In this document: positions 21,969-30,505 of the stretch, one piece after another
Layout: each line of letters begins with the position of its first letter
How positions within the stretch are numbered: the first letter of the stretch is position 1
NCBI GenBank assembly: GCA_934330725.1
Contig: CAKRGM010000029.1
Span: 1 to 30,505, forward strand
Length of the DNA: 30,505 nt
From: an uncultured Lachnospiraceae bacterium
Lineage (GTDB): Bacteria > Bacillota > Clostridia > Lachnospirales > Lachnospiraceae
Direction of reading: 5' to 3'
The notes under the pieces: model-generated
Database searches by the model: none
Told to the model about the DNA's origin: nothing
Seen by the model: the letters and a program-made list of their open reading frames with translations, nothing else
Made by a program: the position numbers and the translations under genes

Positions 21969-24113
21969 ATGAGTGGTAATACAGATGAAACATACATAAC
22001 GGCTGGTAATCTTGACAGTCTTACAGAAACATATACAAGAAAGGGATTTTATCAGGCTGCCAGAAAGTTGATTGATGATAATATACAGACTGAATTCGTG
22101 ATTATATATTGGAATATTAAAAGGTTTAAAATTGCAAATAATCTGTTTGGACGTGAAGCTGGGGATTTTATTTTAAAAAGGGTTGCTGATACGCTTAAGC
22201 GCGAGTTTGGATATGATATGGCAGTATACGGCAGATTTGAAAGAGATAATTTTGCGTGCTGTGTTCCAAAGCCGGCTGTTGATGCAGGACAATGGAAATA
22301 TTTGCTGGATATTGTTTATTGTATTCAGGGGTTTGAATATCATTTTTATTTATGTTGCGGCTTATACAGGATACAGGACAGGACTACAGATATAAGTATA
22401 ATGTGTGATAAGGCAAGGGTTGCTATGGAGAATATAAAGGATAATTATGTTACTCCATACAGCTGGTATGAAGATAAGATGTGGGATAATCTTATGGAGG
22501 AACATAATATAATTAATGATTTCAGCGAGGCTATATCACAAAGACAGTTTAAAGTTTATTATCAGCCATTATGCCAGGCACAGGACGGGAAAGTGATAAG
22601 CGCAGAGGCGCTGGTCAGATGGCAGAAGAATAGTGGAGAAATAGTTTCACCGGGTAAATTTATTCCGGTGTTTGAAAAAAATGGCATGATTGGTATACTT
22701 GACAGATATGTATGGGAAAGTGTGTGCCAAATGATTTCTAACAGGATTAAGGCACATAACAGGGTGGTTCCGGTATCAATTAATGTATCAAGAGTTGAAT
22801 TTTATAATAAAAATCTGTGTCGGGATATATATAATCTGGTTATGAAATATAATGTTCCGCCAGAATATATAAGAATAGAAATAACAGAGAGCGCATATTC
22901 AGACAATCCAAAACAGGTTCTTGAAGCTGTAAATAAACTTCATGAATATGGTTTTATGATACTTATGGATGATTTTGGAAGTGGATATTCTTCTCTTAAT
23001 ATTTTAAAGGATCTTCCTATAGATGTTCTGAAAATAGATATGAAATTCTTTGATGGTTTTGAAGAAAGTAAAAAGAGTGCGATAATCATTGAAGCTGTGA
23101 TAAGAATGGCAAAGTGGATGGAATTAAAGGTGGTTGCAGAAGGTGTTGAGACAAGACAGGAATGGGAATATCTTAAAAGCGTTGAATGCGATATTGTACA
23201 GGGATTTTATTTTTATAAGCCAATGGCGGAAAATGCATTTTTAGAACTTCTGGATAAAAATGTCTGTGATATTGATTTCTATGATGATCTTGGAGCGGAC
23301 AGTCTGAAATCAGATATATTAAGTCAGGCAGGAAGCTGGGAAAGTATGCTGTTTTATACCATGATCGGTGGAATGGGCGTAATTGAGATTAAAGATGATA
23401 ATCTTGAAATAGTGCAGGTAAACAGAGGTTTTTATGAGGTGCTGTATGGTTCGGATTATGATGAGAAGATTATAAAAGATGGCAGTGGTGAGGTGCTCAA
23501 TAAATACATCAGGGGACAACAGAAGGAAACGCTGATAAATTACTGCATGAAAGCAAAAAATGAAAAAGAACTTCAGCAGTTTGAACTGCACTATCAGAGA
23601 AATGATGGTAAATATGTATGGCTTAGTGTTAAGGTAAGATATTTTGGAAGACATGGAAAACGTCTTTTGTTTTATTTTGCAATTGATAATATTGATGATA
23701 TAAAAATGCAGGAACAGGAGAGGTATCTGTTTAATTACAGCGCGGCCCTGCTTAAAGTATATGACAGGGTTTACTGCCTGAATTATGATGATGGTACTGC
23801 GGAGGTGCTTCATACAAGAGGTAACGACAGCATGCGAGTTGGCGATAAAAGGGAGTTTTTTGCTTTTTTTGATAAATATGCTGATTATATTGAATGGGTA
23901 GACGGAGAAGATATGGCAGAAGTTGTTAAGAATAAAAAACTTTTGGATAAGAAGCTTGAAAAAAGCAGGGATGGTAACTATTGTGCTACATACAGAGTGG
24001 TAAATGCAGGTGAAAACGTTAAAGTAAAAGAAGTTACGATACTGTTTTTCAAGGTTGAATTGAAAAGGGGAAAGAATGAGTACATATGTTGTGTTAAGTG
24101 CCGTTATGATTAA
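21969..24113 (+). CDS. Degenerate GGDEF-EAL-PAS protein, probable c-di-GMP phosphodiesterase
   Basis: This 714-aa cytoplasmic protein has three parts. Residues about 10-165 are a GGDEF fold whose active motif is replaced (GRFERDNF in place of GGDEF), so it should not make c-di-GMP. Residues about 180-425 are an EAL domain with all key blocks: AEALVRW, SINVSRVEF, IEITESAY, MDDFGSGYSSL, LKIDMKF, VVAEGVET and QGFYFYKPM. This predicts active cleavage of c-di-GMP to pGpG. Residues about 440-570 look like PAS, and the last 140 residues are an unassigned sensory-like region. Having sensor domains after EAL is less usual than before it. ATG 21969 follows AGGGGG by 7 bases. A terminator follows at 24254. 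Confidence 0.92.
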   Translation: MSGNTDETYITAGNLDSLTETYTRKGFYQAARKLIDDNIQTEFVIIYWNIKRFKIANNLFGREAGDFILKRVADTLKREFGYDMAVYGRFERDNFACCVPKPAVDAGQWKYLLDIVYCIQGFEYHFYLCCGLYRIQDRTTDISIMCDKARVAMENIKDNYVTPYSWYEDKMWDNLMEEHNIINDFSEAISQRQFKVYYQPLCQAQDGKVISAEALVRWQKNSGEIVSPGKFIPVFEKNGMIGILDRYVWESVCQMISNRIKAHNRVVPVSINVSRVEFYNKNLCRDIYNLVMKYNVPPEYIRIEITESAYSDNPKQVLEAVNKLHEYGFMILMDDFGSGYSSLNILKDLPIDVLKIDMKFFDGFEESKKSAIIIEAVIRMAKWMELKVVAEGVETRQEWEYLKSVECDIVQGFYFYKPMAENAFLELLDKNVCDIDFYDDLGADSLKSDILSQAGSWESMLFYTMIGGMGVIEIKDDNLEIVQVNRGFYEVLYGSDYDEKIIKDGSGEVLNKYIRGQQKETLINYCMKAKNEKELQQFELHYQRNDGKYVWLSVKVRYFGRHGKRLLFYFAIDNIDDIKMQEQERYLFNYSAALLKVYDRVYCLNYDDGTAEVLHTRGNDSMRVGDKREFFAFFDKYADYIEWVDGEDMAEVVKNKKLLDKKLEKSRDGNYCATYRVVNAGENVKVKEVTILFFKVELKRGKNEYICCVKCRYD

Positions 24114-24160
24114 TACAGCGTACAAAAAATCAGTGCGAAAAGATAAAAGATAAGTTGAAT

Positions 24161-24240
24161 TTAATCTATATTAATCTAAATCAACTTAAATTAACTAAAA
24201 ATTAGTTAACAAAAGTTAAAAGATAACTAAATAACTGATT
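24161..24240 (+). repeat. AT-only stretch with ~10-base periodic TTAA/TAAC motifs
   Basis: TTAATCTA recurs at 24161 and 24171. Related TCAACTTAAA, TTAACTAAAA, TTAGTTAAC, GTTAAA and TAACTAA elements then follow at roughly helical spacing for 80 bases. TTAACTAA/TTAGTTAA (24191-24198 with 24202-24209) is an inverted repeat. The periodicity suggests bent DNA or clustered binding sites between the EAL stop and its terminator. Confidence 0.55.
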
Positions 24241-24253
24241 AAAAAACTCTTTG

Positions 24254-24289
24254 AAATCCGGACATTTTACTTAAAATGCCCGGATTTTT
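24254..24289 (+). terminator. Terminator after the EAL gene
   Basis: AAATCCGG (24254-24261) pairs with CCGGATTT (24280-24287), continued by CATTTT/AAAATG across one mismatch, with a four-base loop and a TTTTT tail. From here to the promoter at 24459 there are about 170 AT-rich bases without a gene. Confidence 0.88.
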
Positions 24290-24458
24290 CAGGTAAAGAT
24301 TAAAAGGCTCATATAAAATTACACAAAAAAGTGTATCATAATATTATATATAAATCACGTGATATAGTAAAAATACATAATCAAGTGGTAATATTAGCTA
24401 TATTTTATTGGTCAATTATGTTAATTTAGCTGAAAATTTGGAATTAAAAAAAGAATGA

Positions 24459-24487
24459 TTGACTAAAAAAGCTAATATAAATATAAT
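24459..24487 (+). promoter_or_regulatory. Near-consensus promoter of the mannanase gene
   Basis: TTGACT (24459-24464) and TATAAT (24482-24487) are 17 bases apart: one mismatch from the sigma-A consensus and the strongest promoter in the window. Initiation near 24494 gives a leader of about 67 bases. Confidence 0.85.
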
Positions 24488-24499
24488 CATATTTAGGAC

Positions 24500-24529
24500 G
24501 TGCCAAGAGGGTGAACGAGGCACTCACTT
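24500..24529 (+). promoter_or_regulatory. 5' leader hairpin of the mannanase mRNA with an alternative pairing
   Basis: GTGCC (24500-24504) pairs with GGCAC (24519-24523) almost at the predicted 5' end of the mRNA. GGGTGA (24509-24514), inside that loop, can instead pair with TCACTT (24524-24529). The two helices cannot easily coexist because no bases separate the second strand of one from that of the other. It may be an mRNA-stabilising 5' hairpin or a small switch. I do not recognise a known class. Confidence 0.5.
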
Positions 24530-24560
24530 ATGGGTATTTATTTATTGGAGGTAACTAAAT

Positions 24561-27500
24561 ATGAAGATTAAAAAAACTACGGCTAAGATGCTTACATACA
24601 CAGCTGCAACAGCTATGTTTGCAACATCATTTTCAGGCATTCAGATGCTTGTTGCACCGGCACAGATAAGTGCAGCTGATAATGAAATCCAGGCCAAAGG
24701 TGAAGGATATGAATTTGACAGTGCAACGGGCTGGGATGAGAATGACAAAGATGCAATTAATGTTGATGTAACAACAGCTACAATACCAAAGGCAGGTACA
24801 AGCTTTGTAGCAGATGTACTTCTTCCGGCTAATGTTGATGGAAGTGCACCATCATTTGCAGGGGAAATAAAGAGCCAGGGAGTTTTAAGAATAGGTAATG
24901 ACTGGACATGGGTACAGTCAGGTGACTGTCCGGCATTAACAGCAGCTGATTTTAGTGAAAAGGTTACAATTGATGGCAAAGATTATTATAAGGCATCAGT
25001 TAAATATACATTTGGCGATAAGGTAGGCGCTAATGATCCTGTAACAGGTTCATGGTCAAGCGAAGTTGATTTTAATAAGGTAGTAACAGATACAGTACAT
25101 GCAGTATCTATAAAGATTGCAGGTGCAAACTGTGATTATAAGGGTGATATTTTAATAGCTAATGCACAGATTAAAGATGCACCAAAAACAGATGTTGAAT
25201 ATAAGGATCCAACAGTACTTTCTGACTTGTCAAGCGAGGAAGATTATGATAACTGGAGCCAGGATGGTGCATGGGATTATTATCATGGTGGAGAGGATAA
25301 TACATCACCTGACATATCATATGATGAAGCTGGTCAGAGACTTAAGGTTTCACTTGATTATTCAGCTAACAAGGATAAGAGCTGGAGTGAAGCAAAAGTA
25401 AAATATAGTGCAGCAAAGCCTGCAGATGTAAGTGGATATAACAGAATAAGCATAGATGTTATTTATCCAAAACAGTTTGCTGACAGTTTTTCTATAAAAT
25501 TATATTCAAAAGGAACTGATGAAAAGACAGAAGTAATAAATGCATATACATCAGTTGATGATGCTAAGGCAGAGGATGCTGAAGGCGGATTAAGAAAAGC
25601 AACAGTAACATTATCATTTACACCATCAGAAATTCCTGTACAGGATATTACAGTTGGTATCGTAGGAAAGAGTACAGATTTTAAGGGCGATGTATATCTT
25701 GATAATCTTACACTTTCTGCATATCAGAAGCCTGATACATCAGTTGATTCAACAGTTGTATCTAATGGTGATAAGTATAAGGTAGGTGTTTCAGGAACAA
25801 ATATCGTAACTACAGGCAAAGATGGAAAAACTGAGACAACCGGTCTTGAGAACAGTGTTACACTTGTTGATAAAAATGCAAGCGACAATACAAAGCTTAT
25901 TTATTCATATTTACAGGCTGTTGGTAAATCAAATGGTACAATCTTCGGACATCAGAATGATACAACTGACAAAGCAGGTACAGTTGAAGACAAAAACAGC
26001 AATATCCATTCAGATGTATATGATGTAACAGGTTCTACTGCAGGTATTATTGGTATTGATGCACTTTCACTTACAGGTGATGAGTTTGGTGCAGAAAAAT
26101 CAAACAGTCTGTTTGGAACAAATTATCCTTTAACAACAGCAGGAAATGTTGCAGCAGCAGCAGAAATGACAAATAATAATATTAAAAACGGTTCTATCAT
26201 TACATTGTCAGCACATATGCCGAACTTCTCAATTGTTAAGGAAAACAAGGACTATGATGCATCAAAAGATAAATCATATGAGAAGTATGATTTCGCAGGA
26301 TATTCACCAAATGTCCTTACTGGTGATGTTATGAATAACATTTTACCTGGCGGCAAATATAATGAACAGTATACAGCATATCTTGATATGATAGCTGATT
26401 ATGCTTCACAGGTTGATGGAACAATCCTCTTCCGTCCATTCCATGAAGGAACAGGAAGCTGGTTCTGGTGGGGCGCAGCATTCTGTGATGCATCAACATT
26501 TAAGAATGTATATAAATATACAGTTGAATATTTAAGAGATACAAAGAACATACATAATATGTTATATGTATATGGTCCGGGAAGCGAAGCAGGAAGCGTA
26601 GAAGAATATTCAGAACGTTATCCTGGTGATGATTATGTTGATATGGTCGGAGTTGATATGTATAACAAAGATCCGGATCCTGATGATGGATGGATTGATA
26701 ACTTTAAGAATACAACAAAGATTGTTGAAACATTTGCAAAACAGCACAACAAACTGTTTGCAGTAACAGAAACAGGTATGGGATCAAGCACGGCAGATGA
26801 GGGCCACAGCCAGACAGTGCTTCATGAACAGGGCAATAAAGTAAAAGACTGGTATTCAAGAGTACTTGATGCACTTGATGGTTCAGAAGCTTCATTCTTC
26901 CTTACATGGGGTAACTGGGCAAAAACTAATGGTTACTATACACCATATGTAGATAAGGTTAACGAGGATGGTTCTCTTCATGGACATGAGACACTTGATG
27001 ACTTCCTTAATTTCTACAACGATCCTAGAAGTTTATTCTCAGTTGATCAGAAAGAAGCTCTTTCAAAGCTTGCTGATTATAAGATTACTGCAAATCCTAC
27101 AACAGAGAATGCTACAGGTTATATTACAATGCCTATTTCAGGAATGAGAATTCTTTCAGGTATTACACTTAAGGCTAATGTTAATGGAGCTGGTGACAGT
27201 ACAGTTAAGTACGTGTTTAAGAATGGTACAAAGACTCTTGAGATAGCTGCCACAAAGGATGCAAACGGACAGTACAGTGCTGATATAACAGATGCCCAGG
27301 TTAAGGCATTAAAGAAGGGTACAGGTACAATTGCCCTTTATGCAGGAGATGTAAAGGTAGATGAAGTAAGTGCAATATTTAATATAGAAGCACCTGCACA
27401 GGATCCATATAAGATTGATAACTTTGATGATTATTCAGGTTCAGATTCATTACTTACAGGTAAGTGGTCAACAAATAAAGATTCTGGCTGCTCAGTATCA

Positions 27501-28910
27501 TTTAATCTTTCAAAAGATAAATCATCAGAAGGATATGGCCTTGCATTTACATATGATGAGACAAAGAATGGCTGGGGTGGTGCAACAATCAATAAAGATG
27601 TTGACTGGACAGACTGCAATGCTTTACAGTTCTGGACAATTCCAGATGGAAATAATCAGAAGGTAGTTATACAGATTAATGCTAATGGAAATACATATGA
27701 AACATATCTTGATACATATGAAGCATATCAGAAGTCAGGAAATACACCAATTCTTGTAACAATTCCATTTAGTGAATTTGTAGCAAGAGATATTTCAGGA
27801 AATCCTAAGGGAGGACTTGTTAATGACAGAGCAAATATCCAGTCATTTGGTCTCTGGGTAAATGCAAAGGCAGATTCTGATGCTGTTGTTGACGGAAGAG
27901 TAAAAGGAACAATTTACTATGATAATATCACAGCAATTAGCACTGACAGTACAGAGGCAACATTTGTAAAACAGAAGGCAAGTCAGGCAGAACTCAAGAT
28001 AACAGGAATTCCTGCTGAGTTACATATAGGTTCAACATTCCAGCTTAAAACAGAAGGTGGAAATGGTAACGGAGCAATTAAGTATGAAATAACAGAAGGC
28101 AGTGATCTTGCAACAGTTGATGAAAATGGCAATGTTACAATTAAAGGAAATGGTACAGTTACAGTTAAGGTAACAAAGGCTGGCGATGATGATTATAATG
28201 ATGCTGAAAAGACAATAACATTTACATCTAAGGTAGACGGAACTGTTATATCAGGTGGTATTACAGGATATACAAGTGAAGAACTTGAAAATATCATTCC
28301 ATTAACAGATGAAGAGAAAGATATATTATCATATGCAGAGAATGACCTTAAAGTCAATTTGGAAATCAAGGACATTACAGCTACAGTATCAGATGCAGAA
28401 AAAGGACTTATTAGTGCAGCTGTTGACGGATACAAGATTGGTGGATATTATGATATATCTCTTTACAAGCAGGTAGGAAATAATTCAGAAGTAAAAGTTG
28501 AAAAGACAAATGGCAAGTTAAATGTTTCTATTAAGGTACCGGAAAGCCTTATTAATACAGATTCAACAAAGAATCGTGTATACAAAGTGGCAAGAGTTCA
28601 TGATGGAAAAGTAGAAATAATTGATGCAACTTTTGATCCGGCTACAGGATATATAACATTCCAGACAGATGAGTTCTCAACATATGCAATAATCTATCAG
28701 GATGTTGATAAGAGCACATCAGGTGATAATACAGGAAGTACAACATCAGATGGAAATGCAGCAAATGGATCAGCTTCAGGTAAGGCAGCTGACAGTGTTG
28801 CAACATCAGATAAGACACCGCTTGCAGGTCTCTTTGGATTATTAGCAGCAGGTGGAGCAGGAATGCTTCTTGCTGGTAAAAAAAGAAAGAATCTGCGTAA
28901 AGACAGATAA
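24561..28910 (+). CDS. Secreted multidomain GH26 endo-beta-1,4-mannanase
   Basis: This 1449-aa exported enzyme has a signal peptide (about residues 1-38, ending ISA). Two beta-sandwich carbohydrate-binding-like regions (about 45-215 and 220-395; mannan-binding CBM27-like by position) precede the GH26 catalytic domain (about 440-830). There, GTIFGHQNDT, LFRPFHEGTGSWFWWG with acid/base Glu629 and AVTETGMG with nucleophile Glu737 are visible. A linker domain, a further CBM (about 950-1130, CBM23/CBM11-like), a bacterial Ig-like domain (about 1140-1225) and a module of about 180 residues follow. The end has a Ser/Thr/Asn/Gly-rich linker, a hydrophobic helix (LAGLFGLLAAGGAGMLLAG) and KKRKNLRKDR, a wall- or membrane-anchor shape without an LPxTG. 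Roseburia GH26 mannanases have a similar CBM27-GH26-CBM23 order. GGAGG is 9 bases before the ATG. Confidence 0.93.
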   Translation: MKIKKTTAKMLTYTAATAMFATSFSGIQMLVAPAQISAADNEIQAKGEGYEFDSATGWDENDKDAINVDVTTATIPKAGTSFVADVLLPANVDGSAPSFAGEIKSQGVLRIGNDWTWVQSGDCPALTAADFSEKVTIDGKDYYKASVKYTFGDKVGANDPVTGSWSSEVDFNKVVTDTVHAVSIKIAGANCDYKGDILIANAQIKDAPKTDVEYKDPTVLSDLSSEEDYDNWSQDGAWDYYHGGEDNTSPDISYDEAGQRLKVSLDYSANKDKSWSEAKVKYSAAKPADVSGYNRISIDVIYPKQFADSFSIKLYSKGTDEKTEVINAYTSVDDAKAEDAEGGLRKATVTLSFTPSEIPVQDITVGIVGKSTDFKGDVYLDNLTLSAYQKPDTSVDSTVVSNGDKYKVGVSGTNIVTTGKDGKTETTGLENSVTLVDKNASDNTKLIYSYLQAVGKSNGTIFGHQNDTTDKAGTVEDKNSNIHSDVYDVTGSTAGIIGIDALSLTGDEFGAEKSNSLFGTNYPLTTAGNVAAAAEMTNNNIKNGSIITLSAHMPNFSIVKENKDYDASKDKSYEKYDFAGYSPNVLTGDVMNNILPGGKYNEQYTAYLDMIADYASQVDGTILFRPFHEGTGSWFWWGAAFCDASTFKNVYKYTVEYLRDTKNIHNMLYVYGPGSEAGSVEEYSERYPGDDYVDMVGVDMYNKDPDPDDGWIDNFKNTTKIVETFAKQHNKLFAVTETGMGSSTADEGHSQTVLHEQGNKVKDWYSRVLDALDGSEASFFLTWGNWAKTNGYYTPYVDKVNEDGSLHGHETLDDFLNFYNDPRSLFSVDQKEALSKLADYKITANPTTENATGYITMPISGMRILSGITLKANVNGAGDSTVKYVFKNGTKTLEIAATKDANGQYSADITDAQVKALKKGTGTIALYAGDVKVDEVSAIFNIEAPAQDPYKIDNFDDYSGSDSLLTGKWSTNKDSGCSVSFNLSKDKSSEGYGLAFTYDETKNGWGGATINKDVDWTDCNALQFWTIPDGNNQKVVIQINANGNTYETYLDTYEAYQKSGNTPILVTIPFSEFVARDISGNPKGGLVNDRANIQSFGLWVNAKADSDAVVDGRVKGTIYYDNITAISTDSTEATFVKQKASQAELKITGIPAELHIGSTFQLKTEGGNGNGAIKYEITEGSDLATVDENGNVTIKGNGTVTVKVTKAGDDDYNDAEKTITFTSKVDGTVISGGITGYTSEELENIIPLTDEEKDILSYAENDLKVNLEIKDITATVSDAEKGLISAAVDGYKIGGYYDISLYKQVGNNSEVKVEKTNGKLNVSIKVPESLINTDSTKNRVYKVARVHDGKVEIIDATFDPATGYITFQTDEFSTYAIIYQDVDKSTSGDNTGSTTSDGNAANGSASGKAADSVATSDKTPLAGLFGLLAAGGAGMLLAGKKRKNLRKDR

Positions 28911-28957
28911 TAATAATTGATTGATTTCTGAATATAAGTCAGGATAAATGTAAAGTG

Positions 28958-29001
28958 AAAGTGGGTATTGATGCTTTGCGGGCGGATATACCCACTTTTA
29001 C
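28958..29001 (+). terminator. Terminator of the mannanase gene
   Basis: AAAGTGGGTAT (28958-28968) pairs with ATACCCACTTT (28988-28998), an 11-bp helix followed by TTA and further T-rich sequence. The mannanase is therefore a single-gene transcript. Confidence 0.88.
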
Positions 29002-29130
29002 TATATCTGGTACAGGACCTGACAAATAATCCGACCATATACCGGATAGTAATAATTACCAATATGAAATATGTTTTAACTGGAAATAATAGTAAAAGAA
29101 TAGAAAAATATTTCGCAGGGGATATTTTAA

Positions 29131-29159
29131 TTGAAATAAAAAAGTTTTTAATATACAAT
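29131..29159 (+). promoter_or_regulatory. Promoter of the HD-GYP gene
   Basis: TTGAAA (29131-29136) and TACAAT (29154-29159) are 17 bases apart, giving a leader of about 40 bases. Confidence 0.65.
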
Positions 29160-29205
29160 ATGTTCTATCTATGTACGATTTGAAATTAAAGGTGGTGAGG
29201 GGATT

Positions 29206-30297
29206 TTGATAAAGAGATATTATGTGAAGACAAGACAGCTTAAGGAAGGAATGAGAATCGACCAGGCTGTACTTGATAAGCTCGGACGTACATTGATTGC
29301 AAGGGGCACTATACTTAACGAATATCTAATTGATTCTTTATCAAAACTCAGAGTATTAGGCGTTTATATTTCAGAAGGGGAGGAAGATGAACAGGAGATA
29401 TATATTCCACCGGCAATCAGGAAAAGGATAGAGGACAACAGCATACCGGACAGACATAAGGTTGAATTGTCAAAAAGTGTTAAAAAAAGGGTTTCAGAAG
29501 GAATACAATATCTGTATACGAATACTGATTCACCGGATTTTGTTGAAGCAACCAATAATATTGGCAATGATCTTATGAAAGCTATAATGGAGAATGATGC
29601 CATTGCAGTTGATATAAGTAATCTTAAGATAAGTGATGAGTATACTTTTAAGCACAGTGTTGATGTGGCAACACTTTCTATGATAATAGCGAAGCAATAT
29701 GGACTTGATAAGCAGGACATTTATGATATAGGGATAGCAGGACTGCTTCATGATATCGGGAAATCTTATATTCCAAACGAAATATTAAATAAACCGGGCA
29801 AACTAACTGATGAAGAGTTTGAAATAATGAAAAAACATCCGGTCTTTGGATATGATATTTTAAAAACTAAAGAAGGAATCAGTGTACCGATGCGTCTTGG
29901 TGTACTTCAACATCATGAAAAGATGAATGGCAGTGGTTATCCGATGGGATTTGGCCGAAACAAAATATGCACATATGCGAAAATATTATCTGTCGCCGAT
30001 ATATATGATGCGCTTGTGACAAAGCGCTCATACAAAGATGCGCTGTCACAGCGTGTAGCTGTTGAAATGCTGATGTCAATGACTGATCAGCTGGATATAA
30101 AAGCCATAAGAAGTTTTATGGAAAGTATAATCCTGTATCCGGTTGGAAGCATTGTTAATTTAAGTAATAATGAAAAAGCAAAGGTTGTTGAGAATAATCC
30201 AAGCTGTATACTCCGTCCTAAAGTTATTGGCTTGAAAACAGGGAAAATATATAACCTTGCAGAGGATATTTCCTGTGCAAGTATAATTATAATTTAA
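29206..30297 (+). CDS. HD-GYP domain protein, probable c-di-GMP phosphodiesterase
   Basis: This 363-aa protein has an N-terminal beta-rich domain of about 65 residues (KTRQLKEGMRIDQAVLDKLG, DUF3391-like), a helical linker, and an HD-GYP domain (about 150-310). The metal ligands and signature blocks are present: FKHSVDVA, LLHDIGKSYIPNEIL, KKHPVFGYDIL, QHHEKMNGSGYPMG and SVADIYDALVTKRSYK. HD-GYP enzymes cut c-di-GMP to GMP or pGpG. The start is TTG 29206 after a GAGGGG/AAGGTGG region; no in-frame ATG or GTG is better. A second phosphodiesterase (EAL type) lies on the other side of the mannanase gene. Confidence 0.9.
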   Translation: MIKRYYVKTRQLKEGMRIDQAVLDKLGRTLIARGTILNEYLIDSLSKLRVLGVYISEGEEDEQEIYIPPAIRKRIEDNSIPDRHKVELSKSVKKRVSEGIQYLYTNTDSPDFVEATNNIGNDLMKAIMENDAIAVDISNLKISDEYTFKHSVDVATLSMIIAKQYGLDKQDIYDIGIAGLLHDIGKSYIPNEILNKPGKLTDEEFEIMKKHPVFGYDILKTKEGISVPMRLGVLQHHEKMNGSGYPMGFGRNKICTYAKILSVADIYDALVTKRSYKDALSQRVAVEMLMSMTDQLDIKAIRSFMESIILYPVGSIVNLSNNEKAKVVENNPSCILRPKVIGLKTGKIYNLAEDISCASIIII

Positions 30298-30505
30298 TAT
30301 TTTTTGAGCAGACGCAGATGTTTATCTGGAAAATTACTGTGTCAGAGTGTGGTGCACAAGCAGAAAAACATAAAGCTGCATTTTGACATTATAATTCTTA
30401 GATGTAACTAAATACTCAAACTTCAGACACCAGCTTTGAAAGGTAAAAATAATTCGCACTAATAGTACTAAAATTTAAGCTGATTTCTTTGCGATAAGGT
30501 AAAAT
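30298..30505 (+). other. Non-coding right edge
   Basis: No gene is visible in the last 208 bases. A small hairpin CAGAT/ATCTG (30316-30329) and the octamer GCAGACGC (30308-30315) are present, and a TTGACA occurs near 30383 without a convincing -10 box. Confidence 0.5.

Noticed and set aside
23319..24125. Minus-strand open frame of 268 codons
   Set aside because: It lies entirely opposite the EAL-PAS gene, has low-complexity Ile/Phe-rich sequence and no ribosome site; a shadow of AT-rich coding DNA.
5860..30400. Shared 16-mer TTTTGACATTATAATT near 5864 and 30381
   Set aside because: AT-rich 16-mers can recur by chance in a window this size, and the flanking sequence is only loosely similar; neither is a correctly spaced promoter.
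1..30505. tRNA, rRNA, CRISPR arrays, transposase genes or insertion-sequence ends
   Set aside because: Looked for by eye on both strands; no regular spaced repeats, cloverleaf arms, transposase motifs or paired terminal repeats with target duplications were seen.

Overview
The window is AT-rich DNA from a Gram-positive anaerobe, most likely a Lachnospiraceae member related to Roseburia, Butyrivibrio or Lachnospira. The reasons are AGGAGG-type ribosome sites, TTGACA/TATAAT promoters with 17-base spacers, short T-tailed terminators, a QueH-type queuosine enzyme, Csp-like subtilases, a giant multidomain GH26 mannanase with a KKRK tail, and c-di-GMP proteins. The genus is inferred from gene content, not proven.

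Layout. 1-5250: two PLP aminotransferases (the second hisC-like), queH, a LiaF-like acidic-tailed protein behind a structured leader, an AbiEi/DUF6088-like winged-helix protein, and a YfcE-type phosphodiesterase. 5374-8728: a membrane zinc-ribbon protein followed by a 9-nt minisatellite, a cytoplasmic S8 (Csp-like) protease, and a stand-alone 7TM protein. 8834-12186: an apparent undecaprenyl-phosphate set made of a divergent cis-prenyltransferase, an orphan sensor kinase, a DUF368 (PopT/UptA) carrier behind a hairpin that buries its Shine-Dalgarno, and a PAP2 phosphatase. 12189-15156: pabA and a fused pabB-pabC, with a terminator between promoter and ribosome site (attenuation-like). 15157-17866: an accessory insert with strong inverted repeats, a 55-aa ORF, an ABC/AAA-type ATPase broken by a one-base change in an A7 run, a small TOPRIM/RloB-like protein, and gene debris. 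It resembles two-gene ATPase plus nuclease phage-defence cassettes and is the best candidate here for an undescribed system.

17917-30297: minus-strand GH113-like mannosidase and ABC half-exporter, divergent from an AraC regulator; an EAL phosphodiesterase with a dead GGDEF domain; the secreted GH26 mannanase driven by a near-consensus promoter; and an HD-GYP phosphodiesterase. The secreted mannanase, cytoplasmic GH113 enzyme and AraC regulator suggest a mannan-use locus. The two phosphodiesterases around the mannanase gene suggest a link between c-di-GMP and the cell surface.

No tRNA, rRNA, CRISPR array, insertion sequence or recognised riboswitch class was seen.
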